Shown here: piece by piece, positions 32,729 to 41,751 of the stretch
Layout: each line of letters opens with the position of its first letter
How positions within the stretch are numbered: the stretch's first letter is position 1
DNA from: JANQOH01 sp965242575
Lineage (GTDB): Bacteria; Pseudomonadota; Alphaproteobacteria; UBA7887
DNA: 64,000 nucleotides
Direction of reading: 5' to 3'
Assembly (NCBI GenBank): GCA_965242575.1
Contig: OZ251461.1
Coordinates: forward strand, 682,001-746,000
Notes under the pieces: generated by a model
Seen by the model: the letters and a program-made list of their open reading frames with translations, nothing else
Databases searched by the model: none
Told to the model about the DNA's origin: nothing
Made by a program: the position numbers and the translations under genes

Positions 32729-34080
32729 CCGGCTTCGGCGCCGCCGGCGGGCGCGACCTCGACCTGCTGGACGACCTGGTCGCCCGCGCCCGGCGCGCCG
32801 GCGCCGACGCGGCCGACGCCATGCTCGCGCGCTCGGCGGCGCTGGAGGCGTCGTGGCGCATGGGCGAGAACGAGGGGGTGGAGCGCGCCGAGGCGGCGGA
32901 GCTGGGCGTGCGCGTGTTCATCGGCGCGCGGCAGGCCGTCGCCTCCGCCACCGACCTCGGCGCGGAGGCGCGCGGCGCGCTGGTCGAGCGCGTGCTGGCG
33001 ATGGCCGCGGCCGTCCCCGAAGACCCCCATTGCGGCCTGCCCGACCGCGACCGCATGGCGGCGGAGCTCCCCGACCTCGACCTCGCCGATTCCGCCGAGC
33101 CGGCGTCGGAGTCGCTGCTCGCCGCCGCGGCCGCGGCCGAGGACGCGGCGCGCGCCGTCGCCGGCGTGACCAATTCCGAGGGCGCCGGGGCCAGCTGGCG
33201 GCGCGGCGCCGTAGCCCTCGCGGCGTCCAACGGCTTCGCCGGGCGCTACGAGGGGACGCGCTTCGGCGTGTTCGCCTCGGTCGTCGCCGGCGGCGACACG
33301 GCGATGGAGCGCGATTACGAGTGGCGCTCCGCGCGCCATGCCGCCGACCTCGAGGCGCCGGAGGCGATCGGGCGCCGCGCCGGCGAGCGCGCCGTGGCCC
33401 GGCTCGGCGCGCGCAAGCGCGAGAGCGGGCGCGCGCCGGTGGTGTTCGACCCCCGGGTGTCGGGCGGCTTCGTCCGGCTGCTCGCCGGCCTGGTCTCCGG
33501 CGCCGCCGTCGTCCGCGGGACCAGCTGCCTGCGCGACCGCATGGGCGAAGCGCTGTTCGCGCCCGGAATCGCGATTATCGACGACCCTCACCGCCCGCGC
33601 GGCCTGGCGTCGCGCCCGTTCGACGGCGAGGGCGCGGCGGGCCGCCGGCTGGCGGTGGTGGAGGACGGCGCGCTCGCCAGCTGGCTGCTGGACTCGCGCT
33701 CGGCGCGGCGGCTCGGCCTCGCCGCCACCGGCCACGCCGCGCGCGGCCCGGCCGGCGCGCCGGCGCCGGGGCCGAGCAACCTCTACATGGCGGCCGGGCG
33801 CGAAAGCCGCGAGGCGCTGATCGGCGGCGTCGAATCGGGCTTCTACGTCACCGAGGCGATGGGGATGAGCTTCAACCCCACCACCGGCGACTACAGCCGC
33901 GGCGCGTCGGGCTTCTGGATCGAGAAGGGCGAGATCGCCCACCCGGTGAGCGAGATGACCGTCGCCGGCAACCTGCTGGAGATGTTCCCCCGGACGACCC
34001 CGGCCGACGACCTGGAGTTCCGCCACGGTCTCGACGCCCCGACGCTCCGCGTCGACGGCATGACCGTGGCCGGCCTGTGA
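32725..34080 (+). CDS. pmbA: TldD/PmbA-family metallopeptidase-like protein (TldE)
   Basis: A 451-residue protein of the TldD/TldE superfamily. In the known pair, TldD carries the HExxxH zinc motif and TldE does not. Here no HExxxH is seen, which fits the TldE/PmbA member. Family hallmarks are FDPRVSGGFVRLLAGLVSGAAV, FDGEGAAGRRLAVVEDG and GFYVTEAMGMSFNPTTGDYS. The complex processes modified peptides and antitoxins such as CcdA in E. coli. The start overlaps the SDR stop (ATGA) and the end overlaps the phosphatase start (GTGA). A TldD partner is not in this window. Confidence 0.85.
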   Translation: MTGFGAAGGRDLDLLDDLVARARRAGADAADAMLARSAALEASWRMGENEGVERAEAAELGVRVFIGARQAVASATDLGAEARGALVERVLAMAAAVPEDPHCGLPDRDRMAAELPDLDLADSAEPASESLLAAAAAAEDAARAVAGVTNSEGAGASWRRGAVALAASNGFAGRYEGTRFGVFASVVAGGDTAMERDYEWRSARHAADLEAPEAIGRRAGERAVARLGARKRESGRAPVVFDPRVSGGFVRLLAGLVSGAAVVRGTSCLRDRMGEALFAPGIAIIDDPHRPRGLASRPFDGEGAAGRRLAVVEDGALASWLLDSRSARRLGLAATGHAARGPAGAPAPGPSNLYMAAGRESREALIGGVESGFYVTEAMGMSFNPTTGDYSRGASGFWIEKGEIAHPVSEMTVAGNLLEMFPRTTPADDLEFRHGLDAPTLRVDGMTVAGL

Positions 34081-34871
34081 CCGGCGGGGCGCTCGCCCGC
34101 GACCACGATCTTCTGCGCCGGGCGGTGCGCGACGCCGGCGCGCTCGCGCTCGACTACTTCCGGCGCGGCCGCGACCGCTACGAGGTCCGCGAGAAGAGTC
34201 CCGGCGACCCCGTCACCGAGGCCGATCTGGCGGTCGACGCCGCGCTGCGCGAGGCGCTGGCGGGCGCGCGGCCCGATTACGGCTGGCTCTCGGAGGAGGC
34301 CGAGGACGAGCCGGCGCGCCTCGCCGCCCGCAAGGTGTGGGTGGTGGACCCCATCGACGGCACGCGCGGCTTCGTGCATGGAAACCGCGAATGGGCGGTC
34401 TCGGCCGCCCTCGTCGAGGCCGGGCGCCCGGTGGCGGCGTGCGTCTTCAACCCGGCGGCGGAGGCGTTCCACGACGCCGTGGCCGGCGGCGGCGCGCGGC
34501 TGAACGGCGCGCCGGCGCGGGTGTCCGCCGCGCCGAGCATCGCCGGCGCCGCGCTCGCCTCGAGCCGGCACGAACGCCGCCGCGCGCTGTGGAGCGGGCG
34601 CGTCCCCGAAGCCGAGCTCCGCCCCATCGACGCCATCGCCTGGAAGCTCGCGCTGGTCGCCTGCGGCGGCGTCGACGGCGCGGTCGCGCTGCGGCCCAAG
34701 AGCGACTGGGACATCGCCGCCGGCGACCTGCTGGTCCGCGAGGCCGGCGGCGCGGTGACGACTCCCGACGGCGGCGCGCTGCGCTACAACCTTCCGGACG
34801 TGCGCAAGCGGGGGCTGGTCGCGGCGGGGCCGGAGCTGCACCGGCTGCTGGTCGCGCGGCTGGCGCGGTGA
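34077..34871 (+). CDS. inositol monophosphatase-family phosphatase (CysQ-like)
   Basis: A 264-residue Mg-dependent phosphatase. Metal-site motifs are intact: SEEAED (about 71-76), VVDPIDGTRGFVHG (about 91-104) and SDWDIAAGDLLVREAGG near residue 216. The family includes inositol-1-phosphatases and 3'(2'),5'-bisphosphate nucleotidases. In alphaproteobacteria a gene at this position, after pmbA, is usually annotated as CysQ-like. The start GTG overlaps the upstream stop, and its own stop overlaps the ABC-transporter GTG. Confidence 0.85.
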   Translation: MTGGALARDHDLLRRAVRDAGALALDYFRRGRDRYEVREKSPGDPVTEADLAVDAALREALAGARPDYGWLSEEAEDEPARLAARKVWVVDPIDGTRGFVHGNREWAVSAALVEAGRPVAACVFNPAAEAFHDAVAGGGARLNGAPARVSAAPSIAGAALASSRHERRRALWSGRVPEAELRPIDAIAWKLALVACGGVDGAVALRPKSDWDIAAGDLLVREAGGAVTTPDGGALRYNLPDVRKRGLVAAGPELHRLLVARLAR

Positions 34872-36628
34872 AGGGCGAGGCCGCCGCGCTGGCCCGCCGG
34901 CTGGCCGCGGAGCACCTCGCCCGCTACAAGGGCCGGATAGCGGCGGCGATCGCCTGCATGGTCGTCGCCGCCTGCGCGCAGCCGGCGCTGGCGTGGCTCA
35001 TGGAGTCGGTGGTCGGCGACATCTTCATCGCCCGCGACCGGGCGGCGCTCGCCTTCGTCCCGCTCGCCGTCCTCTGCGTGATCGTCGTCGGCGGGGCGGC
35101 GAATTTCAGCCAGACGATGCTGATGAGCCACGTAGGGCTGCGGGTGGTCGCCGACCTCCAGGCGCGGACCTTCGACCGCCTGATGCGCCTCGACCTCGCC
35201 TACTTCCAGCGGACGCCCACCGGCCGCCTGATCGGCAACCTGACCAGCGACGCCGCGCTGGTGCGCCAGGCGGCCGCGGCGACCATGACCGGCCTCGTCC
35301 GCGACCTGCTCACGGTCGCGCTCCTCGTCGCGCTGATGTTCTACCAGAACGCCGAGCTCGCCTGCATCGTGTTCTTCGTCTTTCCCCTCGCCTGGTGGCC
35401 CATCGGCCGCCTCGGCAGGCGGATGCGCAAGGCGGTGGGCGGCGCGCAGGCGGAGATCGGCGAGTTCTCCGCCCTGCTGGGCGAGGTGTTCCAGGGCGCC
35501 CGCCACGTCAAGGCCTACGGCATGGAGGGCTACGAGTCGGCGCGCGCCCGCGCCGTCATCGAGCGCATGTTCCGCAAGTTCCTCAAGCCCATCCGCACGC
35601 GGGCGGCCAACGCGCCGATCATGGAGGCGCTGGGCGGGCTGGCGGCGGCGGCGGTGCTCTATTACGGCGGCGCCCAGGTCATCGACGGGACCCGCGACGC
35701 CGGGAGCTTCTTCGCCTTCGTCACCGCGCTCATGCTGGCCTACCGCCCGCTCAAGAGCGTCGCCAGCCTGTACTCCACCTTGCAGGAGGGAGTCGCGGCG
35801 GCGCGGCGCGTGTTCGCCGTGATCGACGAACGCCCCCGCGTGGTCGAGGCCGCGAACGCGGCGCCGCTGCGGGTGCGCCGCGGCGCCGTCCGGCTGGAGG
35901 CGGCGCGGTTCTCCTACCGCGCCGGGCGCCCGGCGCTGAACGGGATTTCGCTGGAGGCGCCCGGCGGCGCCACCGTGGCGCTGGTCGGGCCGTCGGGGGC
36001 GGGAAAATCCACCGTCCTCGACCTCATCGCCCGCTTCTTCGACCCCGATTCGGGCCGCGTCCTGATCGACGGGCAGGACGTGCGCGGCGTCTCCCTGGCC
36101 TCGCTGCGCGGCGCCATCGCCCTGGTCAGCCAGGAGGCGACGCTGTTCGACGACACGGTGTTCGCCAACATCGCCTACGGCGCGCCGGGCGGGGCGGCGG
36201 ACCGGGCGGCGGTGGAGGCGGCGGCGCGCGCGGCGGCGGCGCACGGCTTCGTCTCCGCCCTGCCGGACGGATACGACACCGTCGTCGGCGAGCGCGGCGT
36301 CGCGCTGTCGGGCGGCGAGCGCCAGCGCATAGCCATCGCCCGGGCGATGCTCAAGGACGCGCCGATCCTCCTGCTCGACGAGGCCACCGCCGCGCTCGAC
36401 GCCGAGTCGGAGCGCCAGGTCCAGGCGGCGCTGGAGCGCCTCAAGCGCGGGCGGACGACGCTGGTCATCGCCCACCGCCTGTCCACCGTCCGCGGCGCCG
36501 ACCTGATCTGCGTCATCGACGGCGGGCGGCTGGCGGAGCAGGGCGGCCACGCCGAGCTGCGCGCCGCCGGCCGCCTGTACGCGCGCCTCTACGACATGCA
36601 GTTCGCGCACGCCCAGGCGGCGGAGTGA
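34868..36628 (+). CDS. msbA: MsbA-like lipid A/phospholipid ABC exporter
   Basis: A 586-residue half-transporter: six membrane helices (about 20-300) fused to a nucleotide-binding domain. Walker A is VGPSGAGKSTVLDL, the Q-loop LVSQEATLFDDTV, the signature LSGGERQRIAIARAML, Walker B ILLLDEATAALD and the H-loop VIAHRLSTV. The next genes, waaA and lpxK, belong to lipid A-core assembly, which supports flipping of lipid A-core across the inner membrane. Coupled to the phosphatase gene upstream and to waaA downstream by GTGA overlaps. Confidence 0.9.
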   Translation: MKGEAAALARRLAAEHLARYKGRIAAAIACMVVAACAQPALAWLMESVVGDIFIARDRAALAFVPLAVLCVIVVGGAANFSQTMLMSHVGLRVVADLQARTFDRLMRLDLAYFQRTPTGRLIGNLTSDAALVRQAAAATMTGLVRDLLTVALLVALMFYQNAELACIVFFVFPLAWWPIGRLGRRMRKAVGGAQAEIGEFSALLGEVFQGARHVKAYGMEGYESARARAVIERMFRKFLKPIRTRAANAPIMEALGGLAAAAVLYYGGAQVIDGTRDAGSFFAFVTALMLAYRPLKSVASLYSTLQEGVAAARRVFAVIDERPRVVEAANAAPLRVRRGAVRLEAARFSYRAGRPALNGISLEAPGGATVALVGPSGAGKSTVLDLIARFFDPDSGRVLIDGQDVRGVSLASLRGAIALVSQEATLFDDTVFANIAYGAPGGAADRAAVEAAARAAAAHGFVSALPDGYDTVVGERGVALSGGERQRIAIARAMLKDAPILLLDEATAALDAESERQVQAALERLKRGRTTLVIAHRLSTVRGADLICVIDGGRLAEQGGHAELRAAGRLYARLYDMQFAHAQAAE

Positions 36629-37950
36629 CGGCGCCGCCGGACTCTCCGGGCCCCGGCGCCGCGCTGGCGCTCTATCGCGGCCTCGCCGGGGCGGCCGCGC
36701 CGGCGGTCCGCGCGCATCTGCGCCGCCGCGCCGCGCGCGGCAAGGAGGACCCGGCGCGGCTCGGCGAACGCCTGGGCGTCCCCTCCGCGCCCCGCCCCGC
36801 CGGGCCGCTGGTGTGGCTGCACGCCGCCAGCGTCGGCGAGACGCTCTCGGTGCTCCCCCTCGTCGCGCGCCTGCTGGAGGACCCGGCGCTGTCGGTGCTG
36901 GTCACGTCGGGCACCGTGGCTTCGGCGCGGCTCGCGGCGGAGCGCCTGCCGCCGCGCGCGGTCCACCAATACGCGCCGGTCGACCTGCCCGGGGCGGCGG
37001 CGCGGTTCCTCGACCGCTGGCGGCCCGGCCTCGCGCTGTTCGTCGAATCCGAATTGTGGCCCAACCTCATCCTGGCGGCGCGCGCGCGCGGCGTTCCGCT
37101 GGCCCTCGCGCAGGCCCGCATGTCGGAGCGGTCGTGGCGGCGCTGGCGGCGCGTCCCCGGCGCGGCGCGGCGGCTGCTCGGCGGCTTCCGCCTGGTCGCG
37201 GCGCAGACCGCGGCCGACGCCGAACGCTACCGCCGCCTCGGCGCCCCGGACGCGCGCGCGCTGGGCTCGCTCAAGGACTCCGCCCCGCCGCCGCCGGCGG
37301 ATCCGGCGGCGCTCCGCGCCTGGCGCCGCGCCGTCGGCGCCCGCCCGGTCTGGGTCGCGGCGAGCACCCACCCCGGCGCCGAGGAGGCCGCGGTGTTCGC
37401 CGCGCAGCAGGCGGCGCGGGCGCGGCTCGACGGATTGCTCGCCGTCGTCGCGCCCCGCCATCCCGAGCGCGGCGCGGAACTGGCGCGCGCGGCGGCGGCG
37501 CGCGGCCTGCGCGCCGCGCTGCGGTCGCGCGGCGCAGCGCCGGACGCCGCGGCCGGCGTTTACATCGCCGACACCCTCGGCGAGCTCGGCCTGTTCTACC
37601 GCGCCGCGCCGCTGGCTTTCGTCGGCGGCTCGATCGCGCGGCGCGGCGGGCACAACCCGGTCGAGGCGATCCGGCTCGGCTGCGCGGTCCTGACCGGGCC
37701 GGACCTGGCGAACTTCTCCGCCGTCGCGGCGGACCTGCGCGCCGCCGGCGCGCTCCGCACGGTCGCGGACGCCGGCGAGCTGGCGGCGGCGGTGGGCGGT
37801 CTGCTCGCCGACTCCGCCGCGCGCGCGCGGCTGGCGGCGCGCCAGGCGCGCGCCATCGCCGGGCGGGCCGGCGCGCTCGACGCCGTGCTGGCGGCGCTGG
37901 CGCCCCTCCTGCCCGGCCGCGGCGGGAATCCGCCCGGTGCGCGCGCCTGA
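36625..37950 (+). CDS. waaA: 3-deoxy-D-manno-octulosonic acid transferase
   Basis: A 441-residue GT30-family enzyme that transfers Kdo to lipid IVA. Motifs: LVWLHAASVGETLSVLPL (about 62-79), VTSGTVASARLAAERLP, LFVESELWPNLILAARARGVP, FVGGSIARRGGHNPVEAIRL and the GPDLANFSAVAADL region. The N-terminus has a short hydrophobic anchor. GTG start coupled to msbA; the lpxK start lies 14 bp before its stop. Confidence 0.93.
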   Translation: MTAPPDSPGPGAALALYRGLAGAAAPAVRAHLRRRAARGKEDPARLGERLGVPSAPRPAGPLVWLHAASVGETLSVLPLVARLLEDPALSVLVTSGTVASARLAAERLPPRAVHQYAPVDLPGAAARFLDRWRPGLALFVESELWPNLILAARARGVPLALAQARMSERSWRRWRRVPGAARRLLGGFRLVAAQTAADAERYRRLGAPDARALGSLKDSAPPPPADPAALRAWRRAVGARPVWVAASTHPGAEEAAVFAAQQAARARLDGLLAVVAPRHPERGAELARAAAARGLRAALRSRGAAPDAAAGVYIADTLGELGLFYRAAPLAFVGGSIARRGGHNPVEAIRLGCAVLTGPDLANFSAVAADLRAAGALRTVADAGELAAAVGGLLADSAARARLAARQARAIAGRAGALDAVLAALAPLLPGRGGNPPGARA

Positions 37951-38923
37951 ATTCTGGCGCGAGGACGGCTGGCGCGCGCGGGCGCTGGCGCCCGCCGCCG
38001 CCGTCTGGGGCCTGCTCGCCCGGGCCCGCCGCGCGCGGGCGCGGCCGGCCCCGGCGCCGCTGCCGGCGGTTTGCGTCGGCAACCTGGTGGCCGGCGGCGC
38101 GGGCAAGACTCCGGTGGCGATGGCGGTCGCCGCCCGGCTGCGCGCGCGCGGCCGGACCCCGCATCTGATCGGGCGCGGCTATGGCGGGCGCGCGCGCGGG
38201 CCGCTGGCGGTGGACCCGGAACGCCACGACGCGCGGCGGGTGGGCGACGAGGCGCTGCTGCTGGCGCGGGCGGCGCCGGCCTGGGTGGCGCGCGACCGCG
38301 CCGCCGCCGCCCGCGCCGCCCGCGCCGCCGGCGCCGACGTCGTCGTCCTGGACGACGGCCACCAGGACCCTGCGCTCGCCGCCGCCCTGTCGCTCGTGGT
38401 CGTCGATGGCGGCTACGGGTTCGGCAACGGGCGCCTGCTGCCCGCCGGCCCGCTGCGCGAACCCGTCGCCCTGGGCCTCGCCCGCGCCGATGCGGCGGTG
38501 CTGGTGGGCGACGACCGGGCGGGCGTCCGCGCCCGCCTGCCGCGCGGCCTTCCGGTCGTCGCGGCGCGCCTCGCCCCCGGCCGCGGCGCCGAGGCGGTTG
38601 CGGGCCGCCCGGTCGTCGCCTTCGCCGGCATCGGCCGCCCCGACAAGTTCTTCGCAACGCTGGAATCGCTGTCCTGCGTCCTGGCCGGGGCGCATGCGTT
38701 CGCCGACCATTACCGCTACCGCGCGCACGAAGTGCTGGCGCTGGCGGACAAGGCGGCGGCGCTCGGCGCCGTCCTCGTCACCACCGCCAAGGACGCCGTC
38801 CGCCTGCCCGAAAGCGTGCGCGCCCTTCCCGCCGTCCTCGAGGTCGAGCTCGAGTGGGGCGATGGCGGCGCCGCGATCGACGCCCTGCTCGAACGGGCGG
38901 CCCGGCGCGCGCCCGAACCTTGA
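37937..38923 (+). CDS. lpxK: tetraacyldisaccharide 4'-kinase
   Basis: A 328-residue enzyme that phosphorylates the lipid A disaccharide at the 4' position. It begins RAPEFWREDGWRARALAP and has the P-loop VGNLVAGGAGKTPVAMAV (about 48-65), VVLDDGHQDPAL, VVDGGYGFGNGRLLPAGPLREP and FAGIGRPDKFFATL. GTG start. It is followed by ffh, and its stop TGA lies within the ffh -35 hexamer TTGACG. Confidence 0.93.
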   Translation: MRAPEFWREDGWRARALAPAAAVWGLLARARRARARPAPAPLPAVCVGNLVAGGAGKTPVAMAVAARLRARGRTPHLIGRGYGGRARGPLAVDPERHDARRVGDEALLLARAAPAWVARDRAAAARAARAAGADVVVLDDGHQDPALAAALSLVVVDGGYGFGNGRLLPAGPLREPVALGLARADAAVLVGDDRAGVRARLPRGLPVVAARLAPGRGAEAVAGRPVVAFAGIGRPDKFFATLESLSCVLAGAHAFADHYRYRAHEVLALADKAAALGAVLVTTAKDAVRLPESVRALPAVLEVELEWGDGGAAIDALLERAARRAPEP

Positions 38924-38947
38924 CGCCGGCGCCGCGGCGGCGATAGT
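38920..38947 (+). promoter_or_regulatory. promoter of ffh (original copy of the duplicated segment)
   Basis: TTGACG (38920-38925), 16-bp spacer, GATAGT (38942-38947). The -35 includes the lpxK stop codon. The ffh ATG is about 45 bp downstream. A recognisable second copy of this promoter plus the first codons of ffh is at 51490-51609. Confidence 0.6.
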
Positions 38948-38999
38948 GGCGGGCGCTCCGGCGTTTCCCCGGACTCTCCAGATTCGCGGCGCAGTTCCC

Positions 39000-40379
39000 A
39001 TGTTCGACACGCTTTCCGGCAGGCTCGGGGAGATTTTCGGCCGGCTGACCCGGCGCGGCGCGTTGTCCGAGGGCGATGTCGACGCGGCGCTGCGCGAGGT
39101 GCGCGCGGCGCTGCTCGAGGCCGACGTCGCGCTGCCGGTCGCCAGGTCCTTCATCGCCGAGGTGCGCGAGCGCGCGGTCGGCGAGAAGGTGCTGAAAAGC
39201 GTCACCCCCGGCCAGATGGTCGTCAAGGCGGTCCACGACCGCCTCGTCGAGACCCTGGGCGCCGGCGGCGAGGCGCTGTCGCTCGCCGCCGGGCCGCCCG
39301 CCGTGCTCATGCTGGTGGGCCTGCAAGGCTCCGGCAAGACCACCACCACCGCCAAGATCGCCCGCCGCCTCGCCGTCCGCGACCGCAAGAAGGTCATGGT
39401 CGCCTCGCTCGACACCGCCCGCCCCGCGGCGCAGGAGCAGCTGGCGCAGCTCGCCGGCAAGGCGGAGGTCGACGCGCTGCCCATCGTCCCCGGCCAGCCG
39501 CCGGACGCCATCGCCGACCGCGCGCTGCGCGCCGCGCGCCTCGGCGGGTGCGACGTCCTGCTGCTCGACACCGCCGGGCGGTTGCACGTGGACGAGGCGC
39601 TGATGGCCGAACTCGCCGCGGTGCGCGCCGCCGCGAACCCGGTCGAAACGCTCCTCGTCGCCGATGCGCTCACCGGGCAGGATGCGGTCAACGTCGCCGC
39701 CGCGTTCAAGGCGCGCGCGGGCGTGACCGGAATCGTGCTCACCCGCGTCGACGGCGACGGGCGCGGCGGCGCGGCGCTCTCCATGCGCGCCGTGACCGGC
39801 TGCCCCATCAAACTGGTCGGGACCGGGGAGGGCCTCGACGCCCTCGACGAGTTCCACCCCGACCGCGTCGCCTCGCGCATTCTCGGCATGGGCGACGTGG
39901 TCTCGCTGGTCGAGAAGGCCGCCGAGACCGTCGAGAAGGACGAGGCGGAGGCGCTGGCGCGCAAACTGTCGAAAGGCCGCATGGACCTCGACGACTTCGC
40001 CGCCCAATTGCGCCAGTTGCGCAAGATGGGCGGGATGGACGGCGTGCTCGGCCTGCTGCCCGGAATCGGCGGCATGCGCCGCCAGCTGGCCGGCGCGCAG
40101 ATCGACGATGGGCAGATCCGCCGCCAGCAGGCCATCCTCTCGTCGATGACCCCGCGCGAGCGCGCCAACGCCAAACTGCTCAACGCCTCGCGTAAGCGGC
40201 GGATCGCCGCCGGCGCCGGCGTCGGCGTCCCGGACGTGAACCGTCTGCTCAAGCAGTTCAAGGACATGCAGACCATGATGAAGCGCATGAAGAAGGCGGG
40301 CGGGCGGCTCCCCGCCGGCTTTCCGAGCATGGCCGGCGGCCCGCCCCCCATGCCCGGCGCCCGCCCCCGCCCCTGGTAG
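39000..40379 (+). CDS. ffh: signal recognition particle protein Ffh
   Basis: A 459-residue SRP GTPase that targets membrane proteins cotranslationally. The N-domain is followed by the G-domain with GLQGSGKTTTTAKIA, DTARPAAQEQL, LLLDTAGRLHVD and LTRVDGDGRGGAALS. The methionine-rich M-domain ends with QTMMKRMKKAGG. All GTPase motifs are intact. In alphaproteobacteria ffh is normally followed at once by rpsP; here an accessory block of about 11 kb separates them. No strong Shine-Dalgarno sequence precedes the ATG. Confidence 0.96.
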   Translation: MFDTLSGRLGEIFGRLTRRGALSEGDVDAALREVRAALLEADVALPVARSFIAEVRERAVGEKVLKSVTPGQMVVKAVHDRLVETLGAGGEALSLAAGPPAVLMLVGLQGSGKTTTTAKIARRLAVRDRKKVMVASLDTARPAAQEQLAQLAGKAEVDALPIVPGQPPDAIADRALRAARLGGCDVLLLDTAGRLHVDEALMAELAAVRAAANPVETLLVADALTGQDAVNVAAAFKARAGVTGIVLTRVDGDGRGGAALSMRAVTGCPIKLVGTGEGLDALDEFHPDRVASRILGMGDVVSLVEKAAETVEKDEAEALARKLSKGRMDLDDFAAQLRQLRKMGGMDGVLGLLPGIGGMRRQLAGAQIDDGQIRRQQAILSSMTPRERANAKLLNASRKRRIAAGAGVGVPDVNRLLKQFKDMQTMMKRMKKAGGRLPAGFPSMAGGPPPMPGARPRPW

Positions 40380-40391
40380 GCGGCGCCCGCC

Positions 40392-40422
40392 TTGCGAGAA
40401 AGGCTGCAACGCGCCATATAAT
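40392..40422 (+). promoter_or_regulatory. candidate promoter of the RloAB pair with perfect TATAAT
   Basis: TATAAT at 40417-40422 is rare in such GC-rich DNA. TTGCGA at 40392-40397 is the best -35, but at a long 19-bp spacing. Outer arms GAGAAA and TTTCTC flank the element, so it lies inside a loose inverted repeat. The predicted leader to the RloA ATG is about 48 bp. Confidence 0.45.
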
Positions 40423-40476
40423 GCCGCAAAGCGCCGTTTCTCGGCGGTTGCGGGCCCCGTAGGGCGGGAGAACGGC

Positions 40477-41751
40477 ATGTTGCTGCGGTTCGGCGTATCG
40501 AACCACTTGTCGATACGCGATTTCCAGGAATTGTCGTTCGTCGCGTCCTCGCTGAAGGACCGTCGCGAGGGGTTGATCCCGTGCAAGGCGGCGCCGGGCG
40601 GGTTCGTCGTCCCGGCGGTCGCGATCTACGGCGCCAACGCCTCCGGCAAGAGCAATCTCGTCAACGCCCTGGGAACCATGCGCGGCATGGTGCTGGAGTC
40701 CCAAACCCGGTTGAAACCGGACGGCGGGGTTCCGCGCCGTCCGTTCGAGCTCGATCCAGCCTGCGCCGGAACGCCGTCGCGCTTTGAGATTGACTTCGCG
40801 GTCGACGGCGTGCTCCACCGTTACGGCTTCGAGTCGTCGGACGCGGCTTTCGAGTCGGAATGGCTATACGTCTTCCCCAAGTCCTACCGCCGCCTGCTGT
40901 TCGAGCGTAACGGCGACAAGTTCCGTTTCGGACGCGCTCTCAAGGGCAAGAACGCCGCCATCGCGCGTTTGACCAGACCCAACAGCCTGTATCTCTCGGC
41001 AGCGGCGCAGAACGGGCACGCATTGCTTACCAGCATATTCAATTACTTCGAGTCGATTCACGGCGTCCGGGACGTGAGTGTGGAAAGTTGGGTGGCTTCC
41101 CTACGGTATGCTAAAAGCGATCCGGATCCGCGCATAATCAAGCTCCTCCAGGAAATGGACACCGGCGTTATGGATTTTCGTCGGGAAGACGTGGATATTC
41201 CTGAAGGAGAAGGTAAAATTAAAGAGCTTTTTCTTGATATGATAAAACGATACGGGAGGGATCGGCCCAATGTTTTCGACTGGTTTTCCAAGCCGACAGC
41301 TCTTGAATTCGCGCATCGGAGCCGGGACGGCGAGCTTGTGCATTTCCCTCTGGAATGGGAAAGCGCCGGCACGCGCCGATTGTTGGTGGCTCTCGGACCT
41401 TCGTTCCAGGCGTTGGACAAGGGCAATCTCCTGTTCATAGACGAACTCGACGCCAGCTTGCATACCCGTGCGGCGGAGGCCGTGCTGAATCTGTTCTGCT
41501 CACCCGAAACCAACCCGAGGGGCGTCCAGGTCGTCGCGACGACCCACGACACCAATTTGTTGAACGCGCCGGCGTTGCGGCGCGACCAGGTCTGGTTCGT
41601 CGAAAAGGACTCCGGCGGCGCGACGCGGCTTTATCCGCTCACCGATATCCGCACCCGCAAGGGCGACAACGTCGAAAGGGGATATCGGCAAGGTCGTTAC
41701 GGAGCTGCGCCCGGCGATATGGATATTTCGGCCCTTGTCCCGCCGCGGTAG
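40477..41751 (+). CDS. RloA-like AAA/ABC-type ATPase of a two-gene defence-type system
   Basis: A 424-residue SMC/ABC-like ATPase. The N-terminus LLRFGVSNHLSIRDFQELS is the opening strand of AAA15-type proteins. Walker A is YGANASGKSN (51-60), the signature-like WESAGTRRLLVALG precedes Walker B NLLFIDELDASLH, and VVATTHDTNLLN carries the switch histidine. Together with the adjoining RloB it forms a pair known from type I restriction loci in Campylobacter and related to the AbiLi/AbiLii abortive-infection systems. The central part (about 41020-41290) is clearly more AT-rich than its surroundings. The downstream rloB start lies 17 bp before its stop. Confidence 0.8.
   Translation: MLLRFGVSNHLSIRDFQELSFVASSLKDRREGLIPCKAAPGGFVVPAVAIYGANASGKSNLVNALGTMRGMVLESQTRLKPDGGVPRRPFELDPACAGTPSRFEIDFAVDGVLHRYGFESSDAAFESEWLYVFPKSYRRLLFERNGDKFRFGRALKGKNAAIARLTRPNSLYLSAAAQNGHALLTSIFNYFESIHGVRDVSVESWVASLRYAKSDPDPRIIKLLQEMDTGVMDFRREDVDIPEGEGKIKELFLDMIKRYGRDRPNVFDWFSKPTALEFAHRSRDGELVHFPLEWESAGTRRLLVALGPSFQALDKGNLLFIDELDASLHTRAAEAVLNLFCSPETNPRGVQVVATTHDTNLLNAPALRRDQVWFVEKDSGGATRLYPLTDIRTRKGDNVERGYRQGRYGAAPGDMDISALVPPR

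Noticed and set aside
37271..40429. Very long minus-strand open frame across waaA, lpxK and ffh
   Set aside because: It is antisense to three genes with complete motif sets, and its product is Ser/Arg/Ala-rich without domains. High GC removes stops in this frame.
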